The notes: generated by a model from the letters alone, not told the origin. DNA of 53,525 bases from Planctomycetota bacterium (GCA_025459175.1 JALORC010000040.1:1-53525), one strand, 5' to 3'. Shown: positions 45,457 through 53,525, numbered from the stretch's first letter. Made by a program: numbers and translations.

Positions 45457-45506
45457 CGATTGCCGCTCAAGCGGCCGTCACGCGCCACCGATAGTCCGAT
45501 TGCCGC
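45457..45506. repeat. Spaced direct repeat and palindrome in divergent promoter region
   Basis: CGATTGCCGC occurs at 45457-45466 and 45497-45506, exactly 40 bases apart. A 14-base palindrome GCCGCT-CA-AGCGGC lies at 45462-45475, overlapping the first copy. Both sit between the divergent DUF4254 and glycosyltransferase genes, closer to the latter. GATAGT (45490-45495) just before the second copy could be a -10 element for the glycosyltransferase gene. This may be an operator for the glycan cluster. Confidence 0.45.
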
Positions 45507-45515
45507 CCCCGCCGT

Positions 45516-46952
45516 ATGGAATCGATCAAGAGTTCCGCGTCACGCCTTTCCCTGGTCGATCTCGTAATGGATCGGATCACCGCCGACGGCGTCGACCAGA
45601 TCGTGGTGGTCGGTGAGCCTGGTGACCAGGCGGTCCACGAACTGGCACGCGGTCCGGTGCCGGTTACCTGGGTCGGACAACGTCGCGGAGCCTCGGTGCC
45701 GGCCCTCGTGCGCACACGCCCCGGCACCGGCCCCCAGGCCCTGGCCGAGCTGCGCGGGCGGATGTCGCGACGCACGTTGTACCTGCTGTGCGGCAACGGT
45801 CTCGACCCGGAGCACGTCCGCCAGTCGCTCTACATGCTGTCGCGCGGCGAGGGGGTGTTGATCATCCCGCTCGGCACCGCCGCCGGGCCGAACTCGTACG
45901 ACGACGTCCGCGATCAGCTGTTGCTGTGGTGCCCGGAACACCGACTCGACGTCGTGCTGGCGGGCGAAGGGAACGCCGCCCTGGTCGTCGAGCCGCGTCG
46001 CGCCGTGCACGTGACGTTCGTCATGGAACGCTACACGGATCGCTACGGCGTCTCGGCACCGTCGATCAACTTCGACAACATGGTCGCCACGCTCACCGCC
46101 AGCGGTCAGGCCACGCACGACATCCTGCTGCACGACGAGTTCCACCACCAGGGCCGCACCTTCACCGACGACGACCTGTGTCCGCCGGCCGGGGCCGACG
46201 AACACGTGATCGTGCTGACCTACAACTTCGTCGACGACGCCAATCCGCCGCTCGATCTGCTCGAGCGCGCCCGCGCCCGCGGCAGCAAGATCGTCTACCT
46301 GTGGCTCGACAAGCACCTGCGCAACCCGAAGCCCGGTTACGCGGAGGCCGCCGATCTCAACGTGATCTTCGACTGCACCGACTTCGAGCTGCCGCGGTCG
46401 TGGCCGTGTTTCACGACCAAGAACCCGATGTTCTTCAACGACCCGGGCATGGTCCGGGACCTCGACCTGTCGGTGCTCGGCGAGATGCGATTCCTGAAGC
46501 AGCGCAAGGACCTCCTGCCGCGGCTGCAGGCCGAACGGCGGCTGTCGGTGTACGCGCCGGGCACCAGTTCGACCTGTCCGAAGCTGCGGCTCGAGGTCGA
46601 GGACTACGCCCGTATCTACAAGCGTTCGAAGATCTCCCTGGTGCTGACCAAGGACCGGGTGCGGCAGCTGAAGGGGCGCATCTTCGAGGTCACGCTGTGC
46701 GGCGCGATGCTGCTGTGCGACACCAACCCGCACATCCACCGCTTCTTCGAGCCGAACCGCGAATACGTGCCGTTCCACGACTACGAGGAGCTGGTCGCCG
46801 CCTGTCGCTACTACCTCGAGCACGACGACGAACGGCGGGCGATCGCCGCCGCCGGCTGTCGCAAGGCGACCCGCTTCTACCACTCTCGCGTGTTCTGGTC
46901 GGCACTGTTCGCGCGCCTGTTCGCCGAGCGGCTGCGGCGGGTCACCCGATGA
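45516..46952 (+). CDS. CgeB-like glycosyltransferase
   Basis: A 478-residue protein with a C-terminal glycosyltransferase-4/CgeB-type (Glyco_trans_1_2) domain: YARIYKRSKISLVLT, then KGRIFEVTLCGAMLLCDTNP, where the Glu is the usual donor-binding residue, and HDYEELVAACRYYLEHDDER. The N-terminal half contains HVTFVMERYTDRYG and VIVLTYNFVDD and probably binds the acceptor. No signal peptide or membrane helix is visible, so it acts in the cytoplasm. Its stop overlaps the next start (ATGA), which makes a three-gene plus-strand operon. The donor sugar is unknown. Confidence 0.88.
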   Translation: MESIKSSASRLSLVDLVMDRITADGVDQIVVVGEPGDQAVHELARGPVPVTWVGQRRGASVPALVRTRPGTGPQALAELRGRMSRRTLYLLCGNGLDPEHVRQSLYMLSRGEGVLIIPLGTAAGPNSYDDVRDQLLLWCPEHRLDVVLAGEGNAALVVEPRRAVHVTFVMERYTDRYGVSAPSINFDNMVATLTASGQATHDILLHDEFHHQGRTFTDDDLCPPAGADEHVIVLTYNFVDDANPPLDLLERARARGSKIVYLWLDKHLRNPKPGYAEAADLNVIFDCTDFELPRSWPCFTTKNPMFFNDPGMVRDLDLSVLGEMRFLKQRKDLLPRLQAERRLSVYAPGTSSTCPKLRLEVEDYARIYKRSKISLVLTKDRVRQLKGRIFEVTLCGAMLLCDTNPHIHRFFEPNREYVPFHDYEELVAACRYYLEHDDERRAIAAAGCRKATRFYHSRVFWSALFARLFAERLRRVTR

Positions 46953-47788
46953 ACCGCCTCTACGTCTACAACAACCTGCATGCCGGCGACCTGCTGTTCA
47001 GTCGGCCGCTGTACCGCGCGGTGATCGACAGCGGCCGCTTCGAGCTGGTGCTGGCCGCACACCGCAACAACTCCTACCTGCTGGCGGATCTGGTCGGCCC
47101 CGGCGTGCGCCTGCACACCAGCGACTACCTCGAGCAGGGGCCGATCGTGTTGTACGACCTGCGCGCCGACTGCCCGCCCGACTGCGTGCCGATCAGCAGC
47201 TGGCTCGGCGAGTATCGCGACACCGGCAGCCACCAATGGCACAACGTGGTCACCGTGTTCGAACGCCAGCTCCGACAGGCCGGCATCGACTACCGCGTGC
47301 CGCAGGTCCCCGGTCAGGTGCCGATGGTCGACTTCACCCCCCGCCCGCTGTCGATCCGGGTCACGCGGCCGTCGGTGTACGTCGACAACAGCCAGCCGCG
47401 CACCAACCACGCGAAGTTCGACTTCGATCTGCGGGCGATGGCGCAGCGTCATCCCGACGTGCAGTTCCTCTGCACGCGGCGGCCCGACTCCGACCTCGGC
47501 AACGTGATCGACGCGTCGCACCTCGACCTGCGCGATCTGTCCGCGGTCAGCGACCAGTGCCTGGCGATCCTCGGCAAGGGCAGCGGCCCGTTCTGCTGCA
47601 CCTACACCGAGGCCAATCGCCGCAAGCCGCGCGGGCTGTGTGGCTACCAGTGGACCTGGCAACCGTCGTTCTGGGACTACCCCGGCAACCCACTGCGACA
47701 GCTCGCGACCATGGCCGACGTGCTGGTGTTCCTCGACGAAGCCCTTGCCGCGGACTCGCGTCCGCGCGCCCTCGCACCATGCTCCTGA
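46949..47788 (+). CDS. Glycan-cluster protein of unknown family, copy A
   Basis: A 279-residue soluble protein, not firmly assigned. The N terminus (YVYNNLHAGDLLFSRPLYRA) is reminiscent of heptosyltransferase-like GT-B proteins. It is clearly homologous to the gene at 48951-49778: QWHNVVTVFERQL versus QWKSVVTVLNRQL, and PSFWDYPGNPL versus PSFWDYQGNPL. It overlaps the CgeB-like gene upstream (ATGA) and the FkbM-like gene downstream (TGATG). A glycosyltransferase role is likely but not shown. Confidence 0.75.
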   Translation: MNRLYVYNNLHAGDLLFSRPLYRAVIDSGRFELVLAAHRNNSYLLADLVGPGVRLHTSDYLEQGPIVLYDLRADCPPDCVPISSWLGEYRDTGSHQWHNVVTVFERQLRQAGIDYRVPQVPGQVPMVDFTPRPLSIRVTRPSVYVDNSQPRTNHAKFDFDLRAMAQRHPDVQFLCTRRPDSDLGNVIDASHLDLRDLSAVSDQCLAILGKGSGPFCCTYTEANRRKPRGLCGYQWTWQPSFWDYPGNPLRQLATMADVLVFLDEALAADSRPRALAPCS

Positions 47789-48975
47789 TGCCTGCGCCGC
47801 CGGTCGTCGACGCTCCCACGGCCTCGGCCTCGCTCCAGGTCGAGCACCGTGGCTTCGGCTGCCACGCGATCGCCGGTGGCATGTTGGCGATCGCCGTGGG
47901 CGACGGACCTCCCGCCCCCGAACGGCTGGCCGCCGGCAACTGCGGCTGGGTGCTGGTGGCGCCCGACCTGCCGACGCTGGCCCACCGCATCGACCTGTTG
48001 CTGCAGGCGCTGCCGCACCTCGAAGCGACCCGGGTCGCGCTCGAACGCCACGAGCTCGATCGCGCCCGCGACGGCCTGCGCGCGCTGCGCCCGCTCGCCA
48101 ACGCGCTGCGGCCGCTGCTGATCGATGCCTACCTGCATGCACCGAAGGTTGCCTGTGTGCAGATCGCCCTGGGCATCGTGTGCCTCGGCGCCGGGCGCCA
48201 CGGCGAAGGCCTGTTCCACCTGCTGCGGGTCACCCCCGGACAGCTCGAGTGGTTCGCCGTGTGCCGGCGCTACCACCTGTTCCGGCCGTCCCCCGCCGCC
48301 TGCCGCCAGCTGGTCGCCACCGCCAGCGCTGCCGAACTGGTCGGTCGCCACGACGAGGCCGAACTGCTGCAGCAGACGCTGCGCATGGCGGTGCGGATGA
48401 TGCGAGTCGCGACCGTGTGCGATCGCCTGCACGGCGACCTGCTGTGGACGCGCCCCGATGTGCTGGTGCACGTGCGTGGCGTGCTCGAGGTCGGCACGGC
48501 GGCGGACGTGGTGGCAGTGCTGCCGAGCCTTGGCATCCACCGTGTGATCGCCTTCGCGGCCACTGCGCAGCAACACGCCGAACTGGTGGCCGCCGGTCGG
48601 CGCGCCATCGACCCCGCGACCAACTGGAGCCTCGTGCCCCCGACGGCGACCGGGGCCACGCCCGCGCTCGATCTCGACGGCTGGTTCGCCGCTGGTGCCT
48701 TCCGCGCCACCGATTGCAACCTGCTGCGGATCGGCTCGGAGGTGCCGACCCACGCCATCCTGCGCTGCGCGCGCGCGACGCTGCGCGGCATCGACTTCGT
48801 CATCGCGGTCGAGCCCGCACCGTCGGGGCCGGACCTGCCGCCGGCCCTCGGGCAGTTGCCGGACGAGTCGACCGTGACGGGGCTGCTCACCATGCAGGGC
48901 TTCGTCGCGATGGCGGCCACCGAGGCCGGCGAGTTGCCGCGGCAAGTGCTCTACGCGCGCGCCGAACACGTCTGA
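47788..48975 (+). CDS. FkbM-like protein with degenerate SAM site, copy B
   Basis: A 395-residue soluble protein. The N-terminal two thirds are helical and of unknown fold; the C-terminal ~150 residues resemble an FkbM-type methyltransferase domain (PDVLVHVRGVLEVGTAADV, then IHRVIAFAATAQQHAEL). The glycine-rich SAM loop is poor, and the usual KIDVEG-like motif reads LLRIGSEVP, so catalysis is doubtful. The related gene at 49780-51639 has a better motif. The ATG at 47788 overlaps the previous stop; an ATG nine bases upstream is also possible. Its last 25 bases overlap the convergent gene. Confidence 0.7.
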   Translation: MPAPPVVDAPTASASLQVEHRGFGCHAIAGGMLAIAVGDGPPAPERLAAGNCGWVLVAPDLPTLAHRIDLLLQALPHLEATRVALERHELDRARDGLRALRPLANALRPLLIDAYLHAPKVACVQIALGIVCLGAGRHGEGLFHLLRVTPGQLEWFAVCRRYHLFRPSPAACRQLVATASAAELVGRHDEAELLQQTLRMAVRMMRVATVCDRLHGDLLWTRPDVLVHVRGVLEVGTAADVVAVLPSLGIHRVIAFAATAQQHAELVAAGRRAIDPATNWSLVPPTATGATPALDLDGWFAAGAFRATDCNLLRIGSEVPTHAILRCARATLRGIDFVIAVEPAPSGPDLPPALGQLPDESTVTGLLTMQGFVAMAATEAGELPRQVLYARAEHV

Positions 48976-49778
48976 CGCCACAGCGCCGCCAGCAGGAACT
49001 GCACCAGCTGGTCCATCGTCTCGACGTATTCGAGCGGGTTGCCCTGGTAGTCCCAGAAGCTCGGATAGCTGACCGGGTCGTAGCCGCAGACGACCTTAGG
49101 CTTCCACCGGTTGGCGGTCGTCAGCGTGGCGTTGAACGGTGTGCGGGTCATGCCGATCAGCGCTGCGCACCGTTCGCTGAGCCACGAGCGCTGGCGCAGA
49201 TCGAGGTGCGAGTCGTCGACGAGCCGCGGGTCGGGGAACGGCGGCGGCTCCGTGCAGCGGAAGTCGAACTCGGGCAGCGCGGCGAGCAGGTGCTCGTGGT
49301 CGACGACGAAGTGGCAGTGCACGTCGCGGTGACGCACGGTGTCGAGGTAGATCGACGGTCGCGGCAACGGCCCCGTCGGCGGCGCGCCGGCGAAGTCGAG
49401 CATCGGCACCTCGGCTTCGTCATGGGCGAGCCGGAAGTCGATCGCGCGGGCCGCCAGTTGGCGATTGAGCACCGTCACCACCGACTTCCACTGCGGGCTC
49501 CGGGTGTCCTCGTAGGTCTCGAGCGACAGATCGATCGCCTGGTGGTCCGGCGGCTGCCAGGCGCGCAGGTCGACCACCGCCCCCGACGGCGCACACGGCA
49601 GGTCGCTCACCAACAGCCGCGCGTTCGGCCCGGTCAGGTCCTCGAACAGGTAGGCGTCGTCGGCGCAGCAGGCGATCGCCAGCTGCCAGCGCCGTGCCCG
49701 CACCAGTTCGCGGAGCGCCGGGCGCTGGAACAGCCGCATCGCCGACGGGCCGTTGTCGAACAGGAAGAGCTTGCTCAT
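48951..49778 (-). CDS. Glycan-cluster protein of unknown family, copy A'
   Basis: A 275-residue paralogue of the protein at 46949-47788, alignable over nearly its whole length (for example DDSHLDLRQRSWLSERC against DASHLDLRDLSAVSDQC). It has the same N-terminal pattern (LFLFDNGPSAMRLFQRPALR) and no signal peptide. The start at 49778 comes one base after the stop of the two-domain methyltransferase gene, so it is the last gene of the minus-strand glycan operon. A GT-B glycosyltransferase-like role is possible. It overlaps the convergent FkbM-like gene by 25 bases. Confidence 0.75.
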   Translation of the reverse strand: MSKLFLFDNGPSAMRLFQRPALRELVRARRWQLAIACCADDAYLFEDLTGPNARLLVSDLPCAPSGAVVDLRAWQPPDHQAIDLSLETYEDTRSPQWKSVVTVLNRQLAARAIDFRLAHDEAEVPMLDFAGAPPTGPLPRPSIYLDTVRHRDVHCHFVVDHEHLLAALPEFDFRCTEPPPFPDPRLVDDSHLDLRQRSWLSERCAALIGMTRTPFNATLTTANRWKPKVVCGYDPVSYPSFWDYQGNPLEYVETMDQLVQFLLAALWRQTCSARA

Positions 49779-49779
49779 G

Positions 49780-51639
49780 TCACCGGAGGCCGCTGCGGCG
49801 GAAGAGGGCGTGCGAGCAATGACCGAGCGGCGTCGGTTCACTGCCGAGGAACACCATCGAGGCACTCTCCATGAGGTCGAGCAGTTCGCGGTCGCCGCCG
49901 ATCCCCTCGAACACCGAGTGGTGGTAGACACTGACGCACACGAGGTCGACGTGCGGCAGCAGCGCCGCCGCACCGCGCAGCACCGCCACCTCCTCACCGG
50001 GCACGTCGATGACGAGCAGTTGGGCCTCGTCCGGGCGCAGCTCGCCGCGCTGCAGCAGCTCGTCCAGCGTCGTCGTCGGCACCGCGCCGAGCGGCTGCTG
50101 CGTGCGGCCGGCACTCTGGTTGGCGAACCGCGTCGACCAGCGGTGGAACCCGAGCAGGCCGTGCTCGCGATCGAGCCAGGCCTGCCGCATGCCACTCGCG
50201 CCTGCGACGAACGTGCCGCTGCCGTCCGCGTTGCCGTGCAGGCCCCGGAACGGTCCGAGTCCGAGCAGCGACCACGCGGCAGCGCCAGCGGCGCCGCCGT
50301 TGCCGACCCACAGGCAGCGCTCGATGCCGCGCAGGCAGCGTGGATGCGCCCACAGCGCGTGCCCCGACAGCTGGCGATGACAGATCCGCTCGACCTCGAG
50401 TTGGCGCAACCGCTGCCGCACCTCGGCCGCGAGCTGCCGCGCCGCCGGCTCGTCGCGCCGCAGCTGCAGATGCGTCTGCGCCAGCGCCCGCAGGCACTGC
50501 GAGTCGGTGAACTGTTGCGACAGCAGACGACGCAACACGGCCGCGCCGATGTCGTGCTCGCCGCGCAGCAGTTGCAGGACGCCGAACACGCGCAGCAGTT
50601 CGCGGTTGTCGGGCGTGGCGAGCAGCGACGGCAGCAGCGCGGCGATGACGTCCCCGCTGCCCGGTCCGAACTCCGCGGCGATGCGCGCGAAGCCGGCCAG
50701 GTCACCGCGGCCGAGGCAGTCGAGCGCGGTGGCGGCGACGGCGCGCATCGCCACGAACACGTCGACGAGGCGTTCGAGCTCGCGGCGGTCGCGGTGTTGC
50801 AGCACGACGCGGTACTCGTTGCGCAGCCGCGCGCGTTCGTCGTAGTGCGCGACCGGATCGGCGACCGCCACCACGCCGGCCGAGGTGGCATGCAGCGAGA
50901 ACCCGCCGTGGTCCGCGGCCAACAGGCGTGGGGTCGTCGGTTCGACGAAGCCCTTCGGCAGCGCCAGTTCCGGCAGGCCCGCCGCACCCGGGGCCGGCTG
51001 GCAGTAGCAGTGGATCGCGTCGTCGGCGCCGAACCGGACCATCCGCACACCGCGCGGCAGCAGGTACTGCCGCTCCACCTCGAACGCGAACCGATCGACG
51101 TCGAACGGGCGGCGGCTGCCGGGCCAGATCTGGCTGCGATCGGCGATCGCCACCAGGCCGCCCGGCCGCACCAGCGGCGCGTAGGCGCGCCAGTCCGCGG
51201 CACACTGCGAGTACGTGTCGCCACCGTCGAGGAACAGCAGGTCGCAGCTCGCGACATGGTGGGCCACCGCGGCGCGGGTCGCGTCGTCGCCCGAGTCGGC
51301 GAGCAACAGCACGTCGCGCTCCGGATCGACCGCATGGGAGGCGAGACAGGACTGCACCCGGGCCGCATCGCGTTCGATCGTCACCACCCGGCGGGCCAGC
51401 AAGCGGAACGCTCGATGGGTGCCGCCGCGGCGACCGAGGCCGATCTGCAGCACGGTGTCGAGCGGCCCGTGGCGCTGCACGTGGGCGAGGAACTCGTGCA
51501 GCGTCCGGCGCGTGTGTTCGATGACCGGCTCGTGGCAGCTCGATGGCTGCGAGTCGTGGTAGCCGCAGGCGCCGCCGTCCGGCGTCGGCCGGACCAGGTC
51601 GTCGATGGCGTTGCCCAGTGCGTTGCCGAGCGCGTTCAT
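49780..51639 (-). CDS. Two-domain SAM methyltransferase with FkbM-like C terminus, copy B'
   Basis: A 619-residue soluble protein. Residues ~40-210 are a class I methyltransferase of the CmcI/Methyltransf_24 kind (VLQIGLGRRGGTHRAFRLL, DLLFLDGGDTYSQCAADW, VRPGGLVAIADRS). A helical middle part follows, and the last ~200 residues are FkbM-like (TTTLDELLQRGEL, LLVIDVPGEEVAVLRGAAAL). The middle and end are homologous to the protein at 47788-48975, which lacks the first domain. It overlaps the SDR gene by four bases (ATGA). It may methylate a glycan, but the acceptor is unknown. Confidence 0.82.
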   Translation of the reverse strand: MNALGNALGNAIDDLVRPTPDGGACGYHDSQPSSCHEPVIEHTRRTLHEFLAHVQRHGPLDTVLQIGLGRRGGTHRAFRLLARRVVTIERDAARVQSCLASHAVDPERDVLLLADSGDDATRAAVAHHVASCDLLFLDGGDTYSQCAADWRAYAPLVRPGGLVAIADRSQIWPGSRRPFDVDRFAFEVERQYLLPRGVRMVRFGADDAIHCYCQPAPGAAGLPELALPKGFVEPTTPRLLAADHGGFSLHATSAGVVAVADPVAHYDERARLRNEYRVVLQHRDRRELERLVDVFVAMRAVAATALDCLGRGDLAGFARIAAEFGPGSGDVIAALLPSLLATPDNRELLRVFGVLQLLRGEHDIGAAVLRRLLSQQFTDSQCLRALAQTHLQLRRDEPAARQLAAEVRQRLRQLEVERICHRQLSGHALWAHPRCLRGIERCLWVGNGGAAGAAAWSLLGLGPFRGLHGNADGSGTFVAGASGMRQAWLDREHGLLGFHRWSTRFANQSAGRTQQPLGAVPTTTLDELLQRGELRPDEAQLLVIDVPGEEVAVLRGAAALLPHVDLVCVSVYHHSVFEGIGGDRELLDLMESASMVFLGSEPTPLGHCSHALFRRSGLR

Positions 51640-52652
51640 CGCACCAGGAACCGCCGGCCGCTGCGCACGCGTTCGCGCCAGTGCTCGAGCAGGTCGTGCA
51701 TCGTCTCCTCGAACGGGATCTGCGGCGCCCACCCGGTGTGGGCCGCGAACTTGCGGGTGTCGGGCACCTGCAGATCGGCATCGATCGGCCGCAGGCGCTG
51801 CGGATCGGTGACCACCTCGATGTCGTCCCGCAGAGACAGCGACAGCAGGTGCCGTAGCATGTCGCCGACCGTGCACGAGAACGCGCCGCCGATGTTGTAA
51901 TAGGCCCCTGGCACCGGGTTCACGGTCACCAGCAAGTGGTAGGCGCGCACCGCGTCGCGCACATCGGCCCAGGTGCGCATCGAGTCGAGGTTGCCGACCT
52001 TCAGCACCGGCTCGATCCGGCCCTCCTCGATCAGCGCGATCTGCTTCGCGAACGACGACTCGGCGAACACGTCGCCGCGCCGCGGGCCGGTGTGCGTGAA
52101 CATGCGCGTCGTCATCACGCACAGCCCGTAGGCCTCGGCGTAGAAGCGGCCGACCAGGTCGGTGCCGACCTTGCTGATCGCGTACGGCGAGGCCGGGTGG
52201 AACTGCGTCTCCTCGTCGATCGGCAGATGCTCCTTGCCGACCCGGCCGAACACCTCCGACGACGCGCAGACGTGGATCACCGGCCGCCGGCCCGAGCGGT
52301 GGATCGCGTCGAGCAGTCCGGCGGTGCCGAGGATGTTGGTCTGCAGCGTCTCGATCGGGGCCACGAAGCTCTGCTGCGGGTAGCTCTGCGCCGCCAGGTG
52401 GAACACGTAGTCGGGCTGCACCTGCTCGACCGCCCGGGCCAGCGACGGATGGTCGTTGAGGTCGCCGTAGACGAGGCCGAGGCGATCGTGGCGATCGACC
52501 CGTTCGAGCAGGTGCTCGACGTTGCCGAGGTCCTCGTTCCAGCGCAGCAGCCCGTGCAGCTCCCAGTCGGTGTGCGCGAGCAGGTGGTCGGCGAGATGGC
52601 TGCCGACCATGCCGGTGAAGCCGGTGATCAGCGCTCTAGGTGCGCGTGGCAT
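51636..52652 (-). CDS. GDP-mannose 4,6-dehydratase-like SDR
   Basis: Extended short-chain dehydrogenase/reductase of 338 residues, acting on a nucleotide sugar. The NAD(P) motif is ITGFTGMVGSHLADHLL, the catalytic Tyr/Lys pair lies in SPYAISKVG, and AAQSYPQQSFVAPIETLQTN and SSEVFGRVG resemble GDP-mannose 4,6-dehydratases. It would make a 4-keto-6-deoxy sugar, the substrate for the epimerase encoded just upstream. It overlaps that gene by 17 bases and the two-domain methyltransferase gene by four. The exact nucleotide sugar is not certain. Confidence 0.88.
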   Translation of the reverse strand: MPRAPRALITGFTGMVGSHLADHLLAHTDWELHGLLRWNEDLGNVEHLLERVDRHDRLGLVYGDLNDHPSLARAVEQVQPDYVFHLAAQSYPQQSFVAPIETLQTNILGTAGLLDAIHRSGRRPVIHVCASSEVFGRVGKEHLPIDEETQFHPASPYAISKVGTDLVGRFYAEAYGLCVMTTRMFTHTGPRRGDVFAESSFAKQIALIEEGRIEPVLKVGNLDSMRTWADVRDAVRAYHLLVTVNPVPGAYYNIGGAFSCTVGDMLRHLLSLSLRDDIEVVTDPQRLRPIDADLQVPDTRKFAAHTGWAPQIPFEETMHDLLEHWRERVRSGRRFLVR

Positions 52653-53157
52653 AGGCCCCCCGTCGATCGCGTTCGCTGAGGATCGGGTCGTCGATCGGCC
52701 AGACGAAGCCCCAGTCGGGGTCGTCCCAGCGGATCGTGAACTGCCGGCCGTCGTGGAAGTGCGTGCTCTGCTTGTACCAGTAGACCAGCGGCCCCTGCAG
52801 CACCGCGATCGAGTTGCCGATGCCCGGCGGCAGCAGCAGCTGTTCGCGGTTGTCGCCGCTCAGTTCGAACGCCTGCCAGCGGCGGTAGGTCCTCGACTCC
52901 GGCCGGTTGTCGGCGATCACCGCGTGGCCGCGACCGTGCAACACGCTGACCAGTTTCCAGGTCGCGAAGTCGCCGTGCAGACCCCGCAGCACCCGCTCGT
53001 GCGACACCGAGATGTCGTCCTGCACGAACGTGATGTCGCCGCACACCTGCCGGTAGTGCTCGGTGTCGAACAGTTCGACGTAGCTGCCGCGATGGTCGCT
53101 GAAGACCTCGGGCACGATCCGCCGGACCCCCTCCAGTTCCGTGGCGCAGACGCGCAT
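52636..53157 (-). CDS. RmlC-like sugar 3,5-epimerase
   Basis: Cupin-fold epimerase of 173 residues related to dTDP-4-dehydrorhamnose 3,5-epimerase. The catalytic His is in VLRGLHGDFATWKLV; VVADNRPES-like IADNRPESRTYRRW and YWYKQSTHF follow. The segment that usually reads PPGFAHGF reads PPGIGNSI here, as in a branch of the family found in glycan clusters, so its substrate may differ from dTDP-rhamnose intermediates. It is the first gene of the minus-strand operon. GATAGG lies eight bases before its ATG and may be a -10 element. Confidence 0.87.
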   Translation of the reverse strand: MRVCATELEGVRRIVPEVFSDHRGSYVELFDTEHYRQVCGDITFVQDDISVSHERVLRGLHGDFATWKLVSVLHGRGHAVIADNRPESRTYRRWQAFELSGDNREQLLLPPGIGNSIAVLQGPLVYWYKQSTHFHDGRQFTIRWDDPDWGFVWPIDDPILSERDRRGAYATRT

Positions 53158-53212
53158 GCGCCGGTCCTATCGGGCCCACGGCGCCGGGGGCTTTAGGTGC
53201 GGTGGGCGGAAG

Positions 53213-53525
53213 TCAGGCACGCGGTGCCGCGCGCATCGCCTGCACCAGGTCGACGGCGGCGGTCGGCCAGTCCGGGTGCACGAACCGGAACCCGGCCGCG
53301 AGCAGTCGCCCCGGGACCACGCGGCGGCTCTTCAGCACCAGCTCGCTCTCGGTGCGCAGCAGGAACGTGCCGATCTCGAGCAACCATCGCGGCGCCGGCA
53401 GCCCGATCGGGATGCCCCAGGCCCGTCGCAGCGCCCGCGCGAACTCGGCGTACGGCAGCGGTGCCGGCGCCGCCAGATTGACCGCCCCGGCGAGGTCGTC
53501 GCGCTCGATCAGGAACTCGACCGCG
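53213..53525 (-). CDS. C-terminal part of a TIGR01777-type SDR
   Basis: Partial gene; the start lies beyond the window end. The 103 visible residues (VNLAAPAPLPYAEFARALRR, then LEIGTFLLRTESELVLKSRR and VVPGRLLAAGFRFVHP) match the C-terminal DUF1731 part of YfcH/SDR39U1-type NAD(P)-dependent epimerase-like proteins. The enzymatic role of that family is not known. The gap of 55 bases to the next gene is enough for a separate promoter, so it may not belong to the glycan operon. Confidence 0.88.
   Translation of the reverse strand, partial: AVEFLIERDDLAGAVNLAAPAPLPYAEFARALRRAWGIPIGLPAPRWLLEIGTFLLRTESELVLKSRRVVPGRLLAAGFRFVHPDWPTAAVDLVQAMRAAPRA

Noticed and set aside
45449..45463. GGCATG...TTGC upstream of the glycosyltransferase gene, resembling a sigma-54 promoter.
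   Set aside because: The spacing between GG and GC is eleven bases instead of the required ten.

Overview
The window is GC-rich DNA of roughly 70% G+C with almost no intergenic space. The longest gap between genes is about 206 bases (35844-36049), so no stretch over 300 bases lacks a gene. The gene families point to a high-GC member of the Planctomycetota: a UvrA with two complete copies fused in one chain, a ThuA-DUF1080 fusion, secreted proteins with PPC domains or beta-propeller-like repeats sharing a C-terminal module, and a large protein-only surface-glycan cluster. This placement is inference from gene content. No rRNA, tRNA, CRISPR, insertion sequence or phage gene was seen.

Layout. 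1-5809: a direct repeat, a UbiA-type prenyltransferase, a SHOCT-like protein, a CCA-adding enzyme, a small membrane protein and a HEAT-repeat protein. 5864-23424: one minus-strand block. In transcription order it holds the double-length uvrA, an XPB helicase and its partner, an FAD oxidoreductase, thiE, a signal-peptidase-like protein, thiL, tsaE, an ECF sigma factor with a probable anti-sigma factor, a TolC-like protein and the HEAT protein. 23538-31757: a small acidic protein, a large secreted repeat protein, an inositol monophosphatase with a PBP4-type carboxypeptidase, and a ThuA-DUF1080 protein coupled to an NtrC-family regulator.

31774-41408 is the most coherent system. Five minus-strand genes, every junction a 4-base start/stop overlap, encode YceI, a lipoprotein, a UbiG-like methyltransferase, an ICMT-like methyltransferase and a type III polyketide synthase. 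They face four plus-strand genes encoding an MMPL transporter, an FAD oxidoreductase, a second YceI-like protein and a histidine kinase. The shared intergenic region carries two outward-facing sequences that match sigma-54 -24/-12 promoters (GGCACG-N4-TTGCT and GGCACG-N4-GTGCT). The kinase is of the NtrB-like HEINNP type and closes one arm; the only sigma-54 activator in the window lies directly beyond the other arm. The locus therefore looks like a sigma-54-controlled pathway for a polyketide lipid (alkylresorcinol, alkylpyrone or quinone-like) with its own export and lipid-binding proteins.

41405-53525: a secreted PPC protein, then a surface-glycan cluster: a B12-dependent radical SAM enzyme with a DUF4254 protein, a CgeB-like glycosyltransferase, two copies of a gene pair (a small unknown protein plus an FkbM-like protein) in opposite orientations, a GDP-mannose-dehydratase-like SDR, an RmlC-like epimerase, and the end of a TIGR01777-type SDR.

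A second theme is transcription start placement. Four plus-strand operon heads carry a -10-like hexamer exactly six bases before the ATG, and several minus-strand heads carry one a few bases further away. Leaderless transcription seems common at operon heads, whereas several internal genes have clear Shine-Dalgarno sequences.
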